The notes beneath the pieces are model-generated. The model was not told where the DNA came from. It saw only the letters and a list, made by a program, of their open reading frames with translations, and searched no databases. A stretch of DNA of 64,000 nucleotides from an uncultured Opitutales bacterium (GTDB lineage: Bacteria > Verrucomicrobiota > Verrucomicrobiia > Opitutales > Intestinicryptomonadaceae): the NCBI GenBank assembly GCA_944389315.1, contig CALXLX010000001.1, positions 62,001 through 126,000 of the forward strand, given 5' to 3'. Both the position numbers and the translations under genes were made by a program. Positions within the stretch are counted from its first letter, which is position 1. The number at the start of each line of letters is the position of its first letter. This document shows positions 18,272 through 26,900 of this stretch, piece after piece.

Positions 18272-18303
18272 AAAAAAACCGCACTTAATCAAGTGCGGTT
18301 TTT
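18272..18303 (-). terminator. Intrinsic terminator of the isomerase-DoxX-oxidoreductase-discoidin operon
   Basis: Perfect 13-bp stem AAAAACCGCACTT/AAGTGCGGTTTTT with loop AATC, ending in T on the minus strand 20 bp beyond the discoidin gene stop. Confidence 0.92.
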
Positions 18304-18322
18304 CAAGCTTCTATGCGAAGTA

Positions 18323-18964
18323 CTACTTGCCGTAGATTTCCACCTCTATGTACGCGTTGGTGTCGTTGGTGGTGTTTCCGTTGGAGTAGAAACGAACATA
18401 CCTGCCCTTGACGGAAGGCTTGACCTCTATGATCTTTCCATAGTTGGTCTCAACCCAGGTCATGTTCTTACCGACGCCCATCTTAGCGGAGTTGTCGTCG
18501 TCGTTGTTGAATACGGTGGTCACGCCGCTCTTGAAATCGGGATCGTCGGAAATCTGTACGATGACGTCTTTGTAGGCCCTCTCCTGGGAGTGGTAGTGCC
18601 AGAGAGCTATCGCGTAAATGTCCGCGGACTTCTCCAAGTCTATCTGTATCCACTGCAGGCCGTTCATCAGCTCTACATAGCAGCCCTCCGCTGCGTCCTT
18701 GTCGCCGTCGGTAACAAGCTCGAGCTCGCCGATGAGCGGGAAGTCGTCGGAAGATGTCACCTTCTTGCCCTTGGCTATGTTGGTGGCGTCCACGGGTATC
18801 ATGACCTCGGGATTAGTCCCCTTGGGCTCAAGGTTGGGAAGCTTCACCGGCACGGGTGTGCCGCTGAGCTGTGACTGAGGAACTTCCAGAACAAGCTTCT
18901 TGGTCTGGGCATAAGACGCCAGCGCAATCGTCGCCGACAATATTACTAACAATGTCTTTTTCAT
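18323..18964 (-). CDS. Secreted discoidin (F5/8 type C)-like carbohydrate-binding protein
   Basis: 213 residues with a signal peptide (MKKTLLVILSATIALASYAQ). A short linker follows, then a beta-sandwich with discoidin traits: NIAKGKKVTSSDDFP, LVTDGDKDAAEG, WIQIDLEKSADIYAIALWHYH, VIVQISDDPDF and a final GRYVRFYSNGNTTN. Such domains bind glycans, so the protein probably holds or senses a sugar in the periplasm. No catalytic domain is attached. It is the last gene of a leftward operon and sits 46 nt after the Tat-exported oxidoreductase, followed directly by a terminator. The partnership with that enzyme is inferred from position. Confidence 0.75.
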   Translation of the reverse strand: MKKTLLVILSATIALASYAQTKKLVLEVPQSQLSGTPVPVKLPNLEPKGTNPEVMIPVDATNIAKGKKVTSSDDFPLIGELELVTDGDKDAAEGCYVELMNGLQWIQIDLEKSADIYAIALWHYHSQERAYKDVIVQISDDPDFKSGVTTVFNNDDDNSAKMGVGKNMTWVETNYGKIIEVKPSVKGRYVRFYSNGNTTNDTNAYIEVEIYGK

Positions 18965-19010
18965 ATGTGTTTTCTGTTTCCTTAATTGATAATTTTTCTA
19001 ATTCGCGCCG

Positions 19011-20393
19011 TTATGCGACAAAGTCGGACTCCTCAAAGTAGAGCTCCTTCTTAGCCTCTATGGCGTCGACAGCCTTGAACACCGCAGCTTCCGCCTCAAA
19101 CGCATGCGCGCCGTCGCAGGTGAGCTTCGCCTTGCCGCGTATGGAATCGAGGAAGTTCAATACGTGCGGAAGATGTATCGGCGCGCTCTTGGAAGGATCG
19201 GTCGGATCCGTCGGGAAGAGGTTGTCGGGCATGGCGTAGGTGTCCAATGCCTTGGACTCTCTCGCGTCGGCAATCGCCGTCTTCGAGGGGGCCGGATCCG
19301 CCGACTTCTGTATCAGCCCGTTGGCTACATAAGAGTCCCACTTGGCCTTGTCCGCGCCGTTTTCCTTGTATATCTTCGTGAGGGCCGGATTCTCCGACAT
19401 CTTCACCGCGCCGTCCGTGCCCATGAACTGCTCAAAGTATCCGCCGCCGGCGCTCGTCGTCGTCAGAACCTGGTAGAACACGCGCGCATTGCGCTTCTGG
19501 AACGTGTCGTACTGGATTATGCACATCACGTTGTCGTACCAATCCTTGTCCTTGTAGAAGTCCACCGAACCGCTCGCCATGATAGACTTCGGCCTCGCGT
19601 CGAAGAACCAGCCGAATATGTCCATCTGGTGCGCGCCCAAATCGGAAATAGGCCCGCGGCCCAAGCCCTTGTACCACCTCCAGTTTAGGAACTGGTGCAT
19701 GTCCTTGTAGCCGTATTTCTCCAAAACCTCCTTGGGCAGCTCCAGCTTCTTCGGGCAGGTCAAATCCGTCGTCACAGCCCTGTTCCACTGGCCGTTGGCG
19801 TTCGTCAGCTGGCCGCATATCTCCGCCCCCTTGATGAGCTTCTCCCTCGCATATATGTAGCGCGGATTGCTCTTCCTCTGGTGGCCTATCTGCAAGAGCT
19901 TTCCGCTCTTCTGCATGGCCTTGACCATCTTGCGAGCGCCCTCCTTGGTGTCGGACATCATCTTCTCGCAATAGACGTTTATGCCGGCCTCCAAGCACGC
20001 GCAGGTCATCGGGCTGTGCCAGAAGTCGGGCGTGGCGATAAACACCCCGTCGAGCCCCTTCTTGCCGTTCTTGACATTCTCGGTGTGCTCCTTGGCTATC
20101 ATCTCGTTGAAGTCGACATACTCCGTGACGTCCTGCTTGAGGGTCTTCTTAACCCACAGGCGCACGTATCTGCGCTGCGCCGGGCGCAGGTCGCAAATTG
20201 CGCGGAAACGCAGGTTCGGCAGCTTCATGATGCTCTCAAAAAGCACCCTCCCCTGCGCGCCGAAACCTATCAGCGCGATGTCGAGAACCTCGTCCTTGTT
20301 CTGCTGCGCGCGAACCAGATTTGCCCCGAAGACCAACCCGCTGCCCGCAACCGCAGCCGTTTTTAGAAAACTTCTTCTTGTAATTGCGTTCAT
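19011..20393 (-). CDS. Tat-exported Gfo/Idh/MocA-family oxidoreductase
   Basis: NAD(P)-dependent sugar oxidoreductase family, 460 residues. The N-terminus is a twin-arginine signal (TRRSFLKTAAVAGSG, cleavage near RAQQ), so the folded, cofactor-loaded enzyme should be exported. The Rossmann motif is LIGFGAQGR (about 41-49). The family's catalytic EK pair is in VYCEKMMSD (about 141-149), and GHQRKSNPRY and DLGAHQMDIFGWFF are typical of the environmental sugar-oxidoreductase branch. Neighbours are a DoxX membrane protein (24 nt upstream) and a sugar isomerase. Exported members of this family have been linked to oxidation of glycosides to 3-keto sugars. That role here is an inference; the substrate is unknown. 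Confidence 0.9.
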   Translation of the reverse strand: MNAITRRSFLKTAAVAGSGLVFGANLVRAQQNKDEVLDIALIGFGAQGRVLFESIMKLPNLRFRAICDLRPAQRRYVRLWVKKTLKQDVTEYVDFNEMIAKEHTENVKNGKKGLDGVFIATPDFWHSPMTCACLEAGINVYCEKMMSDTKEGARKMVKAMQKSGKLLQIGHQRKSNPRYIYAREKLIKGAEICGQLTNANGQWNRAVTTDLTCPKKLELPKEVLEKYGYKDMHQFLNWRWYKGLGRGPISDLGAHQMDIFGWFFDARPKSIMASGSVDFYKDKDWYDNVMCIIQYDTFQKRNARVFYQVLTTTSAGGGYFEQFMGTDGAVKMSENPALTKIYKENGADKAKWDSYVANGLIQKSADPAPSKTAIADARESKALDTYAMPDNLFPTDPTDPSKSAPIHLPHVLNFLDSIRGKAKLTCDGAHAFEAEAAVFKAVDAIEAKKELYFEESDFVA

Positions 20394-20416
20394 AATTTAA
20401 CGTTTATTTAATGTGT

Positions 20417-21046
20417 TTATTTGTTGCACACTTTGCAGCAGGGCAGCTTGCCGCAGGGCAGAAGCTCAAACCTGTTGTACTTTGCCAGCATGAGGGCGGC
20501 CGCCACTATCAGTATGTGCACTCCGAGATATGCCGCACCCGCGGCAGAAGCCGGTCCGAGGCTCTTTTCAAGTATCACAAACCCGTAGGTCAGCGATATG
20601 AACAGCAAGCCCTGCAAGAACAGCGTGACCCTCGTGCATATGCCCAAGAGCAGCATCACGCCCAAAACTATGAGCGCATATCCCAAAACCGCCGCATAGG
20701 GGCCCACCATGAATTCGGGCATAAGCGGACTCTGGCAGAACCCCTCGACACTCATCGGCCCCTTCGCCGGAAGAGCCTCGTAATGGGAGAACCCAAGAAC
20801 GTTGACCGTCTCGGTGGCCTTCTCCGTAACAGGAGCGCCCCCCGCTGCCGTCGAAGCCATCTCGTTTGCCAGCTCCTGAAGCTCTTTCGCCTCCTCGGCG
20901 GAAAGTCCGCCGACATCCGTCACCCTTTCCTCTGTCCCTTGGAATTTCACCAAGCCCGTAAATATGCATCTGACCGCCAGCCATAACCTCAGCAGCCAAA
21001 ACGCCATCGTGTACCCCATATTGTTACATTTGTCTTGATTCATCAT
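20417..21046 (-). CDS. DoxX-family membrane protein with extra periplasmic loop
   Basis: 209 residues with about four membrane helices (roughly 14-30, 115-135, 140-160, 163-188). The DoxX-type segments are FWLLRLWLAVRCIFTGLVKF and LGYALIVLGVMLLLGICTRV. DoxX proteins are four-helix quinone-linked or stress proteins. Odd feature: about 75 hydrophilic residues lie between helix 1 and helix 2, and the C-terminus is Cys-rich (LPCGKLPCCKVCNK). It is placed between the isomerase and the exported oxidoreductase genes, so a role as membrane electron acceptor for that enzyme is possible but unproven. Confidence 0.75.
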   Translation of the reverse strand: MMNQDKCNNMGYTMAFWLLRLWLAVRCIFTGLVKFQGTEERVTDVGGLSAEEAKELQELANEMASTAAGGAPVTEKATETVNVLGFSHYEALPAKGPMSVEGFCQSPLMPEFMVGPYAAVLGYALIVLGVMLLLGICTRVTLFLQGLLFISLTYGFVILEKSLGPASAAGAAYLGVHILIVAAALMLAKYNRFELLPCGKLPCCKVCNK

Positions 21047-21096
21047 ATATTTAGTCTTTCCGAATTCTAAATGGTTCGTTTTTTTGACCGGAAAAT

Positions 21097-22137
21097 TTAT
21101 TGGTTCTTCTTGTCGAACGCCGAGTCGAAAGCTATCTCCGAACGCGGGAAATCAAAGGCCTTCACCCTCTTTGCGGACTCCGTCGCACCGTAGATTCTGT
21201 CCATGCGGCCGTCCTCCCATTCAACCGAGAGCGGGCCCGCATAGCCTATGTCGTTGAGCGCTACTATTATCTCCTCAAAATTTATGTCCCCATGCCCTAT
21301 GGAACGGAAATCCCAATAGCGGCGCGGATCCGTAAACTCCGTATGCCCGCCGAATACGCCAGCCTCGCGCGAGCCGTGGCCCCACCAGACGTCCTTCATG
21401 TGCACGTGGAATATCCTGTCCGCGAACTTGCGTATGAACTTGACGTAGTCCACACCCTGGTATCCGAAGTGGGAGGGGTCGTAATTGAAGCCGAATCTCT
21501 TGTGCCCATTGACCGCCGCAAGCGCGCGCTCCGCCGAGGCTATGTCAAATGCAATCTCCGTCGGGTGCACTTCGAGCGCGAAGTTTACGCCCTCCTTGTC
21601 GAAGGCGTCGAGTATGGGCAGCCAGCGCTTCGCGAAATCCTTGTATCCGGCCTCTATCATCTCCTTGGACGCGGGCGGGAAGGAGTACATAAAGCCCCAT
21701 ATCGAAGAGCCCGTAAAGCCCGTCACCGTGGGCTGAATGGGGGAGGCCGCCATGCCCTTCGGGCGCAGGGACATGAACCTCTTGCAGACCTTGGCCGTCT
21801 TTATCATCTCCTCGGCGGCGCGGCGGCGCACACCTTCGGGCTTGCCGTCTCCCCAGATGTAGTCGGGAATTATCGCCTTGTGGCGCTCGTCTATCACGTC
21901 GCAAACGCACTGCCCGACAAGATGGTTGGAAAGCGCAAAACAGTTCAGGCCATTCTTCTTTAATATATCCCAGCGGTTTTTCAGGTAGGAGTCCTTGTCC
22001 GCCTTAGTCATGTCAAAATGGTTTGGCGTGATGGCTATCTCCACGCCTTCATACCCCATCTTCTTCAAAAGCGGAGCGAGCTTTTCAAGCTTCATGTCTG
22101 CCCATTGACCCGTGAATATAGTAAGCGGTCTTGCCAT
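21097..22137 (-). CDS. Sugar phosphate isomerase/epimerase family protein (xylose isomerase-like TIM barrel)
   Basis: 346-residue TIM barrel of the AP-endonuclease 2 superfamily. Probable metal ligands are the Glu in VHPTE (about 195), Asp/His in YDPSHFGY (about 219), His in FHVHMKD (about 246) and Glu in SVEWED (about 304). No signal peptide, so cytosolic. The start at 22137 is well supported by AAAGGAG 8 nt before the ATG, one of the few strong ribosome sites in the window. It leads the four-gene leftward sugar operon ending at 18323. Enzymes of this type isomerise, epimerise or dehydrate sugars and keto-sugars, so a keto-sugar made by the operon's oxidoreductase would be a reasonable substrate. 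Confidence 0.88.
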   Translation of the reverse strand: MARPLTIFTGQWADMKLEKLAPLLKKMGYEGVEIAITPNHFDMTKADKDSYLKNRWDILKKNGLNCFALSNHLVGQCVCDVIDERHKAIIPDYIWGDGKPEGVRRRAAEEMIKTAKVCKRFMSLRPKGMAASPIQPTVTGFTGSSIWGFMYSFPPASKEMIEAGYKDFAKRWLPILDAFDKEGVNFALEVHPTEIAFDIASAERALAAVNGHKRFGFNYDPSHFGYQGVDYVKFIRKFADRIFHVHMKDVWWGHGSREAGVFGGHTEFTDPRRYWDFRSIGHGDINFEEIIVALNDIGYAGPLSVEWEDGRMDRIYGATESAKRVKAFDFPRSEIAFDSAFDKKNQ

Positions 22138-22691
22138 CTTCTTATCTCCTTTAACTTGTTTTATGACGATGAAAAACTATGGATTCCCCAACGAATCCCT
22201 TTGAATGTATAAAAAAAATTACAAAAAAATTCTGTCTTTACAAGAAAAAATTGGCCTTTTCCCCATTTTTTTATACCTATAATTATGACGATTTTTTCAA
22301 AAAATTGTACAGAAAATGCTGGAAATGTCCAACTCTTCGCAATCGATTGAGCGCTTTGTTTGTTCGTTTTCCAACATTCCTTTCTGCTGCGGATGTCCAT
22401 ATGGAATATTTCGGAAACTTTTAGGCGCAATCTCGAGGGGGGTCTGCGCGTGAATTTTTGCCGGCGCAATTATCCGTTATGCGCCATTAAGAATAATGAT
22501 TCTAATCTCTCCATTATTGCATTTCCGGAGACTTTGCCCAGGGTTTGGCTTAAGGGAATTGCGCTTTGGCGTTATAATAAATCTTGCTATGCACGCAGGA
22601 CTCTTTAAAAATTTCTACCGGCAAGCTTTTATAAGCCGCTCCGCATAAGGCGCGGGGCTTCTTAAGCGAAAAACATTCTCGGATATACAAT
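22138..22691. other. AT-rich divergent promoter region
   Basis: Separates the leftward isomerase operon from rightward galM. It is AT-rich from 22190 to 22320. The palindrome CAATCGATTG (22340-22349) is a possible regulator site. No gene seen. Confidence 0.55.
22340..22349. promoter_or_regulatory. Short CG-centred palindrome CAATCGATTG
   Basis: Perfect 10-bp palindrome midway between the divergent isomerase operon and galM. It is short enough to be chance, and is reported only because of its position between two sugar-gene promoters. Confidence 0.3.
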
Positions 22692-23831
22692 ATGAATATG
22701 GCAAAAAAATTCTTATCGGCACTTTTGATATCGGTCCTTTCGGTTCTTTTCGCGTCGGCGCAGAGTGTAGAGAAGATACCCTACGGAAAGACTAAGAACG
22801 GTGTGGACGTTTACGCATACGTGGTCAAGAACAAGAACGGTTTGTCCTTCACGGCCATAACATACGGGGCCACTCTCACCCAGATATGCGTTCCCGATAG
22901 GAACGGCAAGTTTGACGACATAACCCTCGGCTTCGATTCCCTGTCGGGATACGAGTCTGCGGAAAACCCCTATTTCGGCGCGCTCGTCGGCCGCTACGGC
23001 AACCGCATATCGAACGCGTCGTTTAAGATAGGCGGCAAGGCTTTCAAAGTGTCGGCCAACGAAAACGGCAAATGCCTGCACGGCGGGGTTGAGGGCTTCA
23101 ACCGCAAAATATGGCGCGCCGAGGAGATCAGGGGGCGCGATTTTGCGGGGGTGAAGTTCGCCTTGACCAGTCCCGACGCAGACCAGGGCTTCCCCGGCAA
23201 GCTCGACGTTGTAGTAATATACACTCTCTCCAATAGCAACGCCCTTTCCATAGAGTACTTTGCCCAGACCGACAAGGCCACTCCCGTCAATTTGACTCAG
23301 CACACCTATTTCAATCTGGCGGGCGAGGGCAAGGGCGACATACTTGGCACCATCGCTTCCATAAATGCCCGCGAGATCACCCCCGTTGACGCCAACCTGA
23401 TTCCCACCGGATTTTTTATGGACGTCAGGGGAACTCCCTTTGACTTTTACACAAATCCCGTGACTATCGGCGCGCGCATAGACGACGCTTCGAGTCTCCA
23501 GATAAAGCGCGGCGGCGGGTACGACCACAACTTTGTCATATCTCGCAAGGCCGACGGCAAGATGCGCCTGGCCGGCAGCTTTACGGAGCCGAGCAGCGGA
23601 AGGGTTTTGAGGGTGTACACCACGGAGCCCGGCGTGCAGTTTTACAGCGGCAATTTTTTGGACGGAAGCATTGCCGGCAAGGGTCAAAAGAAGTATGGGC
23701 GCCGCGGGGCCTTCGCGTTTGAGACGCAGCACTTCCCCGACTCTCCGAACAAATCCGCCTTTCCCTCAACCATACTTGAGCCGGGCGACATCTACCACAC
23801 AAAAACCGTGTGGGAGTTCGACGTAAAGTAG
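22692..23831 (+). CDS. galM: Secreted aldose 1-epimerase (galactose mutarotase)
   Basis: Interconverts alpha and beta anomers of galactose and other aldoses. 379 residues, with a signal peptide (ALLISVLSVLFASAQ), so it acts in the periplasm or outside. The catalytic set is visible: GNRI, His in LHGGVEGFNR (about 130), His in QHTYFNLAGEG (about 202), Asp in YDHNF (about 277) and Glu in FETQHFPDSPNK (about 346). The start could equally be the ATG two codons later. It is monocistronic and convergent with the SMR gene. With the GH43 and beta-helix proteins it points to galactose-containing glycans as food. Confidence 0.94.
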   Translation: MNMAKKFLSALLISVLSVLFASAQSVEKIPYGKTKNGVDVYAYVVKNKNGLSFTAITYGATLTQICVPDRNGKFDDITLGFDSLSGYESAENPYFGALVGRYGNRISNASFKIGGKAFKVSANENGKCLHGGVEGFNRKIWRAEEIRGRDFAGVKFALTSPDADQGFPGKLDVVVIYTLSNSNALSIEYFAQTDKATPVNLTQHTYFNLAGEGKGDILGTIASINAREITPVDANLIPTGFFMDVRGTPFDFYTNPVTIGARIDDASSLQIKRGGGYDHNFVISRKADGKMRLAGSFTEPSSGRVLRVYTTEPGVQFYSGNFLDGSIAGKGQKKYGRRGAFAFETQHFPDSPNKSAFPSTILEPGDIYHTKTVWEFDVK

Positions 23832-24010
23832 CCCGAATGTTTCATATTTAACCGCGCAGGAATTATTGCCATATCCTTTGGGCCGTGGCAAATCTCGCCG
23901 TTTTTGCGCAGGCCTGGCAAAGGGCGAAGATATTTTCCTGCGGGCGGTTCTTGTTCTGCAAGGCTGCATAAATCCGCGCGGGGCATTCGTCGCGCATCGG
24001 TTATTGTTTT

Positions 24011-24334
24011 CTATCTTTGGGCGGACAGCAGGCTTATGCCCGCTATTCCCGCAATAATCATGCAAAGAAAAAATATCTGCGCGGCGCTTGCGGGTTCTTT
24101 AAAGATTATTATCCCGGCGATAAACGCCCCGGCGGCTCCTATGCCCGTCCATACCGCATAGGAGACTCCCAGCGGCAGGGTTCTTAGCGATAGGCTGAGC
24201 AGCAGAAAACTAAGCGCAACGGCTAATGCCGTTGCGAGGGAGGGCAGGGGTCTGCTGAATCCGTCCGATAGCTTCAGGCAGACCGCCCATGCTACCTCGA
24301 GGAGTCCCGCCGTTAAAAGATATATCCAGGCCAT
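24011..24334 (-). CDS. sugE: SMR-family efflux protein, Gdx/SugE type (guanidinium exporter-like)
   Basis: 107 residues, four membrane helices, the normal SMR length. The essential Glu13 lies in GLLEVAWAVCLK. GFSRPLPS and RTLPLGVSYAVWTGIGAAGAF match the Gdx/SugE branch, which exports guanidinium by proton antiport as a dual-topology dimer, rather than the Qac multidrug branch. It is 95 nt downstream of an unrelated hypothetical gene. I looked in that gap for a guanidine riboswitch and could not support one. Confidence 0.88.
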   Translation of the reverse strand: MAWIYLLTAGLLEVAWAVCLKLSDGFSRPLPSLATALAVALSFLLLSLSLRTLPLGVSYAVWTGIGAAGAFIAGIIIFKEPASAAQIFFLCMIIAGIAGISLLSAQR

Positions 24335-24429
24335 GTTTTTTGATCCGAAAAATTTGCAAAGGCCGCATGAAAACTCAAGGTTAAGTTTCCCCCACCGGGA
24401 GGGCGTCGTTTTGGGCGGCGTTGGCGGCG

Positions 24430-25038
24430 CTATTTTTTCTGTCTGAAAAGCTCAAGCTGCGCCGGGCGGAGCATGCCGTAGTTTTTAAGTATGCGCAGCG
24501 TTTGCATAAGCTGGCTTTTGGCGTAGTTGTTGTTTGGCTCGGCGGAATCCACAAGCTTTGCAAGCATAGTCGGGTATGTCGCCGCCGCCCCTATGCCGCC
24601 GGATTTCAGCATCTCCACCGCCTCCTTCCTGAGTTTGGGCGCCGCCGCAAACCCCGAGAGCACAACAATAAAACACACCTTCTCCGGGGAGCTGTCATCC
24701 AGCCCGAAAATTTCCCTGGCCCTGCGCTGAGTCTGCCTCTTTAAAAAGCTGAAAGTCTGCTCAGAGTTCTTTATCATAGCGGGGGTGAACAGCGACGTGT
24801 GCCACGGCTTTACGGATACGGCCGCGTATTTTATGTTTTCAAAATCTCCCGCGTCGGACAGGAGAAAATTCTTTGCGTGGTCGTCTGCGCATTTTGCGCG
24901 CGGATTTATCAGAAACAAATCTATCTCCTCCTCGGCCCTCTTCCTGCGGGACTGCACCTGGTATTTGCACTCCTGAAGCGCGAAAAGACCGTTGAGCTCG
25001 AAATATTCCCTGACTATATCCTCGTCGACTATGGCCAT
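24430..25038 (-). CDS. Conserved hypothetical protein
   Basis: 202 residues, not recognised. It has no signal peptide or membrane segment, so it is probably cytosolic. Near the N-terminus, KYQVQSRRKRAEEEIDLFLINP resembles the EIDL strand of restriction-endonuclease-like folds. The equivalent downstream catalytic residues cannot be placed with confidence, so this is only a hint. The centre (KVCFIVVLSG) looks like a buried beta strand and the C-terminal 60 residues are helical. It lies between comF (85 nt upstream) and the SMR gene in the same orientation, possibly one transcript. Confidence 0.7.
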   Translation of the reverse strand: MAIVDEDIVREYFELNGLFALQECKYQVQSRRKRAEEEIDLFLINPRAKCADDHAKNFLLSDAGDFENIKYAAVSVKPWHTSLFTPAMIKNSEQTFSFLKRQTQRRAREIFGLDDSSPEKVCFIVVLSGFAAAPKLRKEAVEMLKSGGIGAAATYPTMLAKLVDSAEPNNNYAKSQLMQTLRILKNYGMLRPAQLELFRQKK

Positions 25039-25123
25039 ATATTAGAAGTCCCATTGCCGCAAAGGCGCGGCGGTTTTTGTTTTTTTGCATTGTTCCAAAA
25101 TATCCGCCGCCGTTCAAGCTTAT

Positions 25124-25888
25124 TTAAAGGCGCTTGAATACGCAAAAGCAGTCAACGGCCTCGAAACCCGCCCTCTTGAGAACCTTCGCGCATTCAGACG
25201 CTGTTGCAGAGGTTGTCATCACGTCGTCGAAAATCACGACTCTCGGAATATTATTCCTCTCCGTCTTTAGGATATCGCGCGCGCCCGCCGATAGGGAAAA
25301 CGCCCCGCGCACATTTGCCGCCCTCTGGGCCTTGTCCAGGGAAGTCTGCGTGCGGGTGTTGCGCCGTCTCTCGAGAAGATTTGCTATCCTTATATTCAGG
25401 AACGGCGCCAGTTCCGCAACCTTGCGGGCGATAAGCTCGCTTTGGTTGTAATTTCTCTTTCTGAGCCTGCTTTTATGCAGCGGAACAGGGCATAGCAGCG
25501 CGCCCTTCAGGAAATTTGCGGCATTGTTGTTCTTTAGAACCATGCGCGCCAAGTCCGCGGCCGCGAAGGTTCCGCCTCCGTATTTGAGCGCAAAAAGCAG
25601 GCGCTCGGACCCTTTGTCTCCGTAGAGGCACGCGCTTGCCGCGCGGTTGAAGAACGGCTTTTCCAAAGCGCACGACGAGCACGACTGGACAAATGGCGCG
25701 TTGTTGCTTGCAACTATCTCCCCGCAGCGCAGGCACGCCCCGCCCCTTATGAAATATATCTTTGCCGCGCACGACGGGCACAAGTATCCGAACTCGCCTT
25801 TCGGGTTTGTCTTCCCGCAGGCCATGCATTCCCTCGGAGCGAAGAAATCGGCGCACAGCCGGAGGAGATTTTTAAAGCCCGTGTTCAT
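25124..25888 (-). CDS. comF: ComF-family phosphoribosyltransferase-like protein
   Basis: 254 residues. The N-terminal double zinc ribbon has CMAC, CPSC, CLRC and CSSC pairs (about 21-75). The C-terminal type I phosphoribosyltransferase fold has LLCPVPLHKSRLRKRNYNQSELIA and the PRPP-binding loop VVIFDDVMTTSAT. ComF (GntX in Gram-negatives) is needed for DNA uptake in competent bacteria, probably in handling single-stranded DNA in the cytosol. The short following gap suggests co-transcription with the hypothetical gene at 24430. Confidence 0.92.
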   Translation of the reverse strand: MNTGFKNLLRLCADFFAPRECMACGKTNPKGEFGYLCPSCAAKIYFIRGGACLRCGEIVASNNAPFVQSCSSCALEKPFFNRAASACLYGDKGSERLLFALKYGGGTFAAADLARMVLKNNNAANFLKGALLCPVPLHKSRLRKRNYNQSELIARKVAELAPFLNIRIANLLERRRNTRTQTSLDKAQRAANVRGAFSLSAGARDILKTERNNIPRVVIFDDVMTTSATASECAKVLKRAGFEAVDCFCVFKRL

Positions 25889-26123
25889 TTGTAGATCGGC
25901 GGAAAAATATCAACGCCGTTGCGCCTTTCGCAACGACAATTTTTTTTGAGAGGAGGGAATTTTCCCGGTTAGAGCCATAAAAATAATAGGGTTTTTCCCT
26001 TCTTTGCCGTGCATATATCTGCCGCTTCCCGGCAAGAAAAACATGCCCTTTGTTCTTTCTATTCGGCTTTTCCCGCGATGGGCGCCTTGCGTCTTCGCCT
26101 AATAGGGACTTTCCTCTGGGCGG

Positions 26124-26900
26124 CTACATGTCTCTTGCCGTCCAGATGTTGACAACGGAGTAGGAGCCTTTCCCATCCCTCAGGGCCTCTATGTCCGTCT
26201 GGTCCGTATCTTCAAGGGCGTCGCCCACGGCGTATTGGAAGGTGAATTTCCCGTCGTCAGATTTCCTGTAAAGGCCGGCTATTTTCAACTTTGCGGGCTT
26301 GCAGCGCACAAATGGAGTTTCGGCGGAGAAGTTTGTCGGGTAATTTACATTGTAAACGTCCCCCGCCTTGTGGGAGCTTTGAAAGAGAGTTCCCATGACA
26401 AATTCCGCCGCATGCGCGCTTGCCGCCGACACGCACGCCTGCAAGTCGGGCGGGTTTTTCTCGTGGCGCAGCCTGCAAAGCTCGTAGTGCTCCTTTAGCA
26501 GCTGCTGGCTGAAGGCGTATGCCTGGTATCCCGCCGCAGCCCCTTCAGCCGCGGCCGAGAAAGTGCCGGAACTCCAAAGCAGGGGCAGGGCTATGTTCTG
26601 CCCTATGTTTAGCCCCGACACCACCGCGGACAGGTTGCCGTCCGGGAAGAGGTGGTTTATTGCGATGTTGACGCAGTCCGACGGCGTTCCGTCTACTGTA
26701 AAAACCCTCGCGGCGCCTATTGAATTCCTCTCGGAGAGCGTCAGAGCCTTGTGCCTGCTGTACGCGCGGCCTATCCAACTTTGTTCCGTCTGCGGAACCA
26801 CCACGGTTACGTCCGCCACTTCGCAGAAGGCTTTTGCGAAGGTCTCAAGAAACGGCGATGTCACGCCGTCGTCGTTGCATATCAGAATTTCCGGTTTCAT
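26124..26900 (-). CDS. surE: 5'/3'-nucleotidase SurE
   Basis: Metal-dependent nucleoside monophosphatase of 258 residues. The N-terminal ILICNDDG holds the metal-binding Asp pair. VVVPQTEQSWIG and VVSGLNIGQN (metal-site Ser and Asn) and GTFSAAAEGA follow as in the family. Acts in the cytosol in nucleotide salvage and survival. It stands alone between intergenic regions with no evident terminator close to the stop. Confidence 0.93.
   Translation of the reverse strand: MKPEILICNDDGVTSPFLETFAKAFCEVADVTVVVPQTEQSWIGRAYSRHKALTLSERNSIGAARVFTVDGTPSDCVNIAINHLFPDGNLSAVVSGLNIGQNIALPLLWSSGTFSAAAEGAAAGYQAYAFSQQLLKEHYELCRLRHEKNPPDLQACVSAASAHAAEFVMGTLFQSSHKAGDVYNVNYPTNFSAETPFVRCKPAKLKIAGLYRKSDDGKFTFQYAVGDALEDTDQTDIEALRDGKGSYSVVNIWTARDM

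Larger units (their letters stand above)
17839..18322. other. Intergenic region with operator-like palindrome and terminator
   Basis: It holds the presumed promoter of the IclR gene, the palindrome at 17909-17922 and the terminator at 18272-18303 of the leftward sugar operon. Nothing gene-like was seen between. Confidence 0.6.

Noticed and set aside
21396..21411. CACGTGGAA inside the isomerase gene resembling parS
   Set aside because: Only the right half matches; at least five of 16 positions differ, and it is coding sequence.
24335..24429. Guanidine riboswitch upstream of the Gdx/SugE gene
   Set aside because: Looked for ykkC, mini-ykkC and ykkC-III signatures on the minus strand. Only a stray ACGA was seen, without the paired hairpins.
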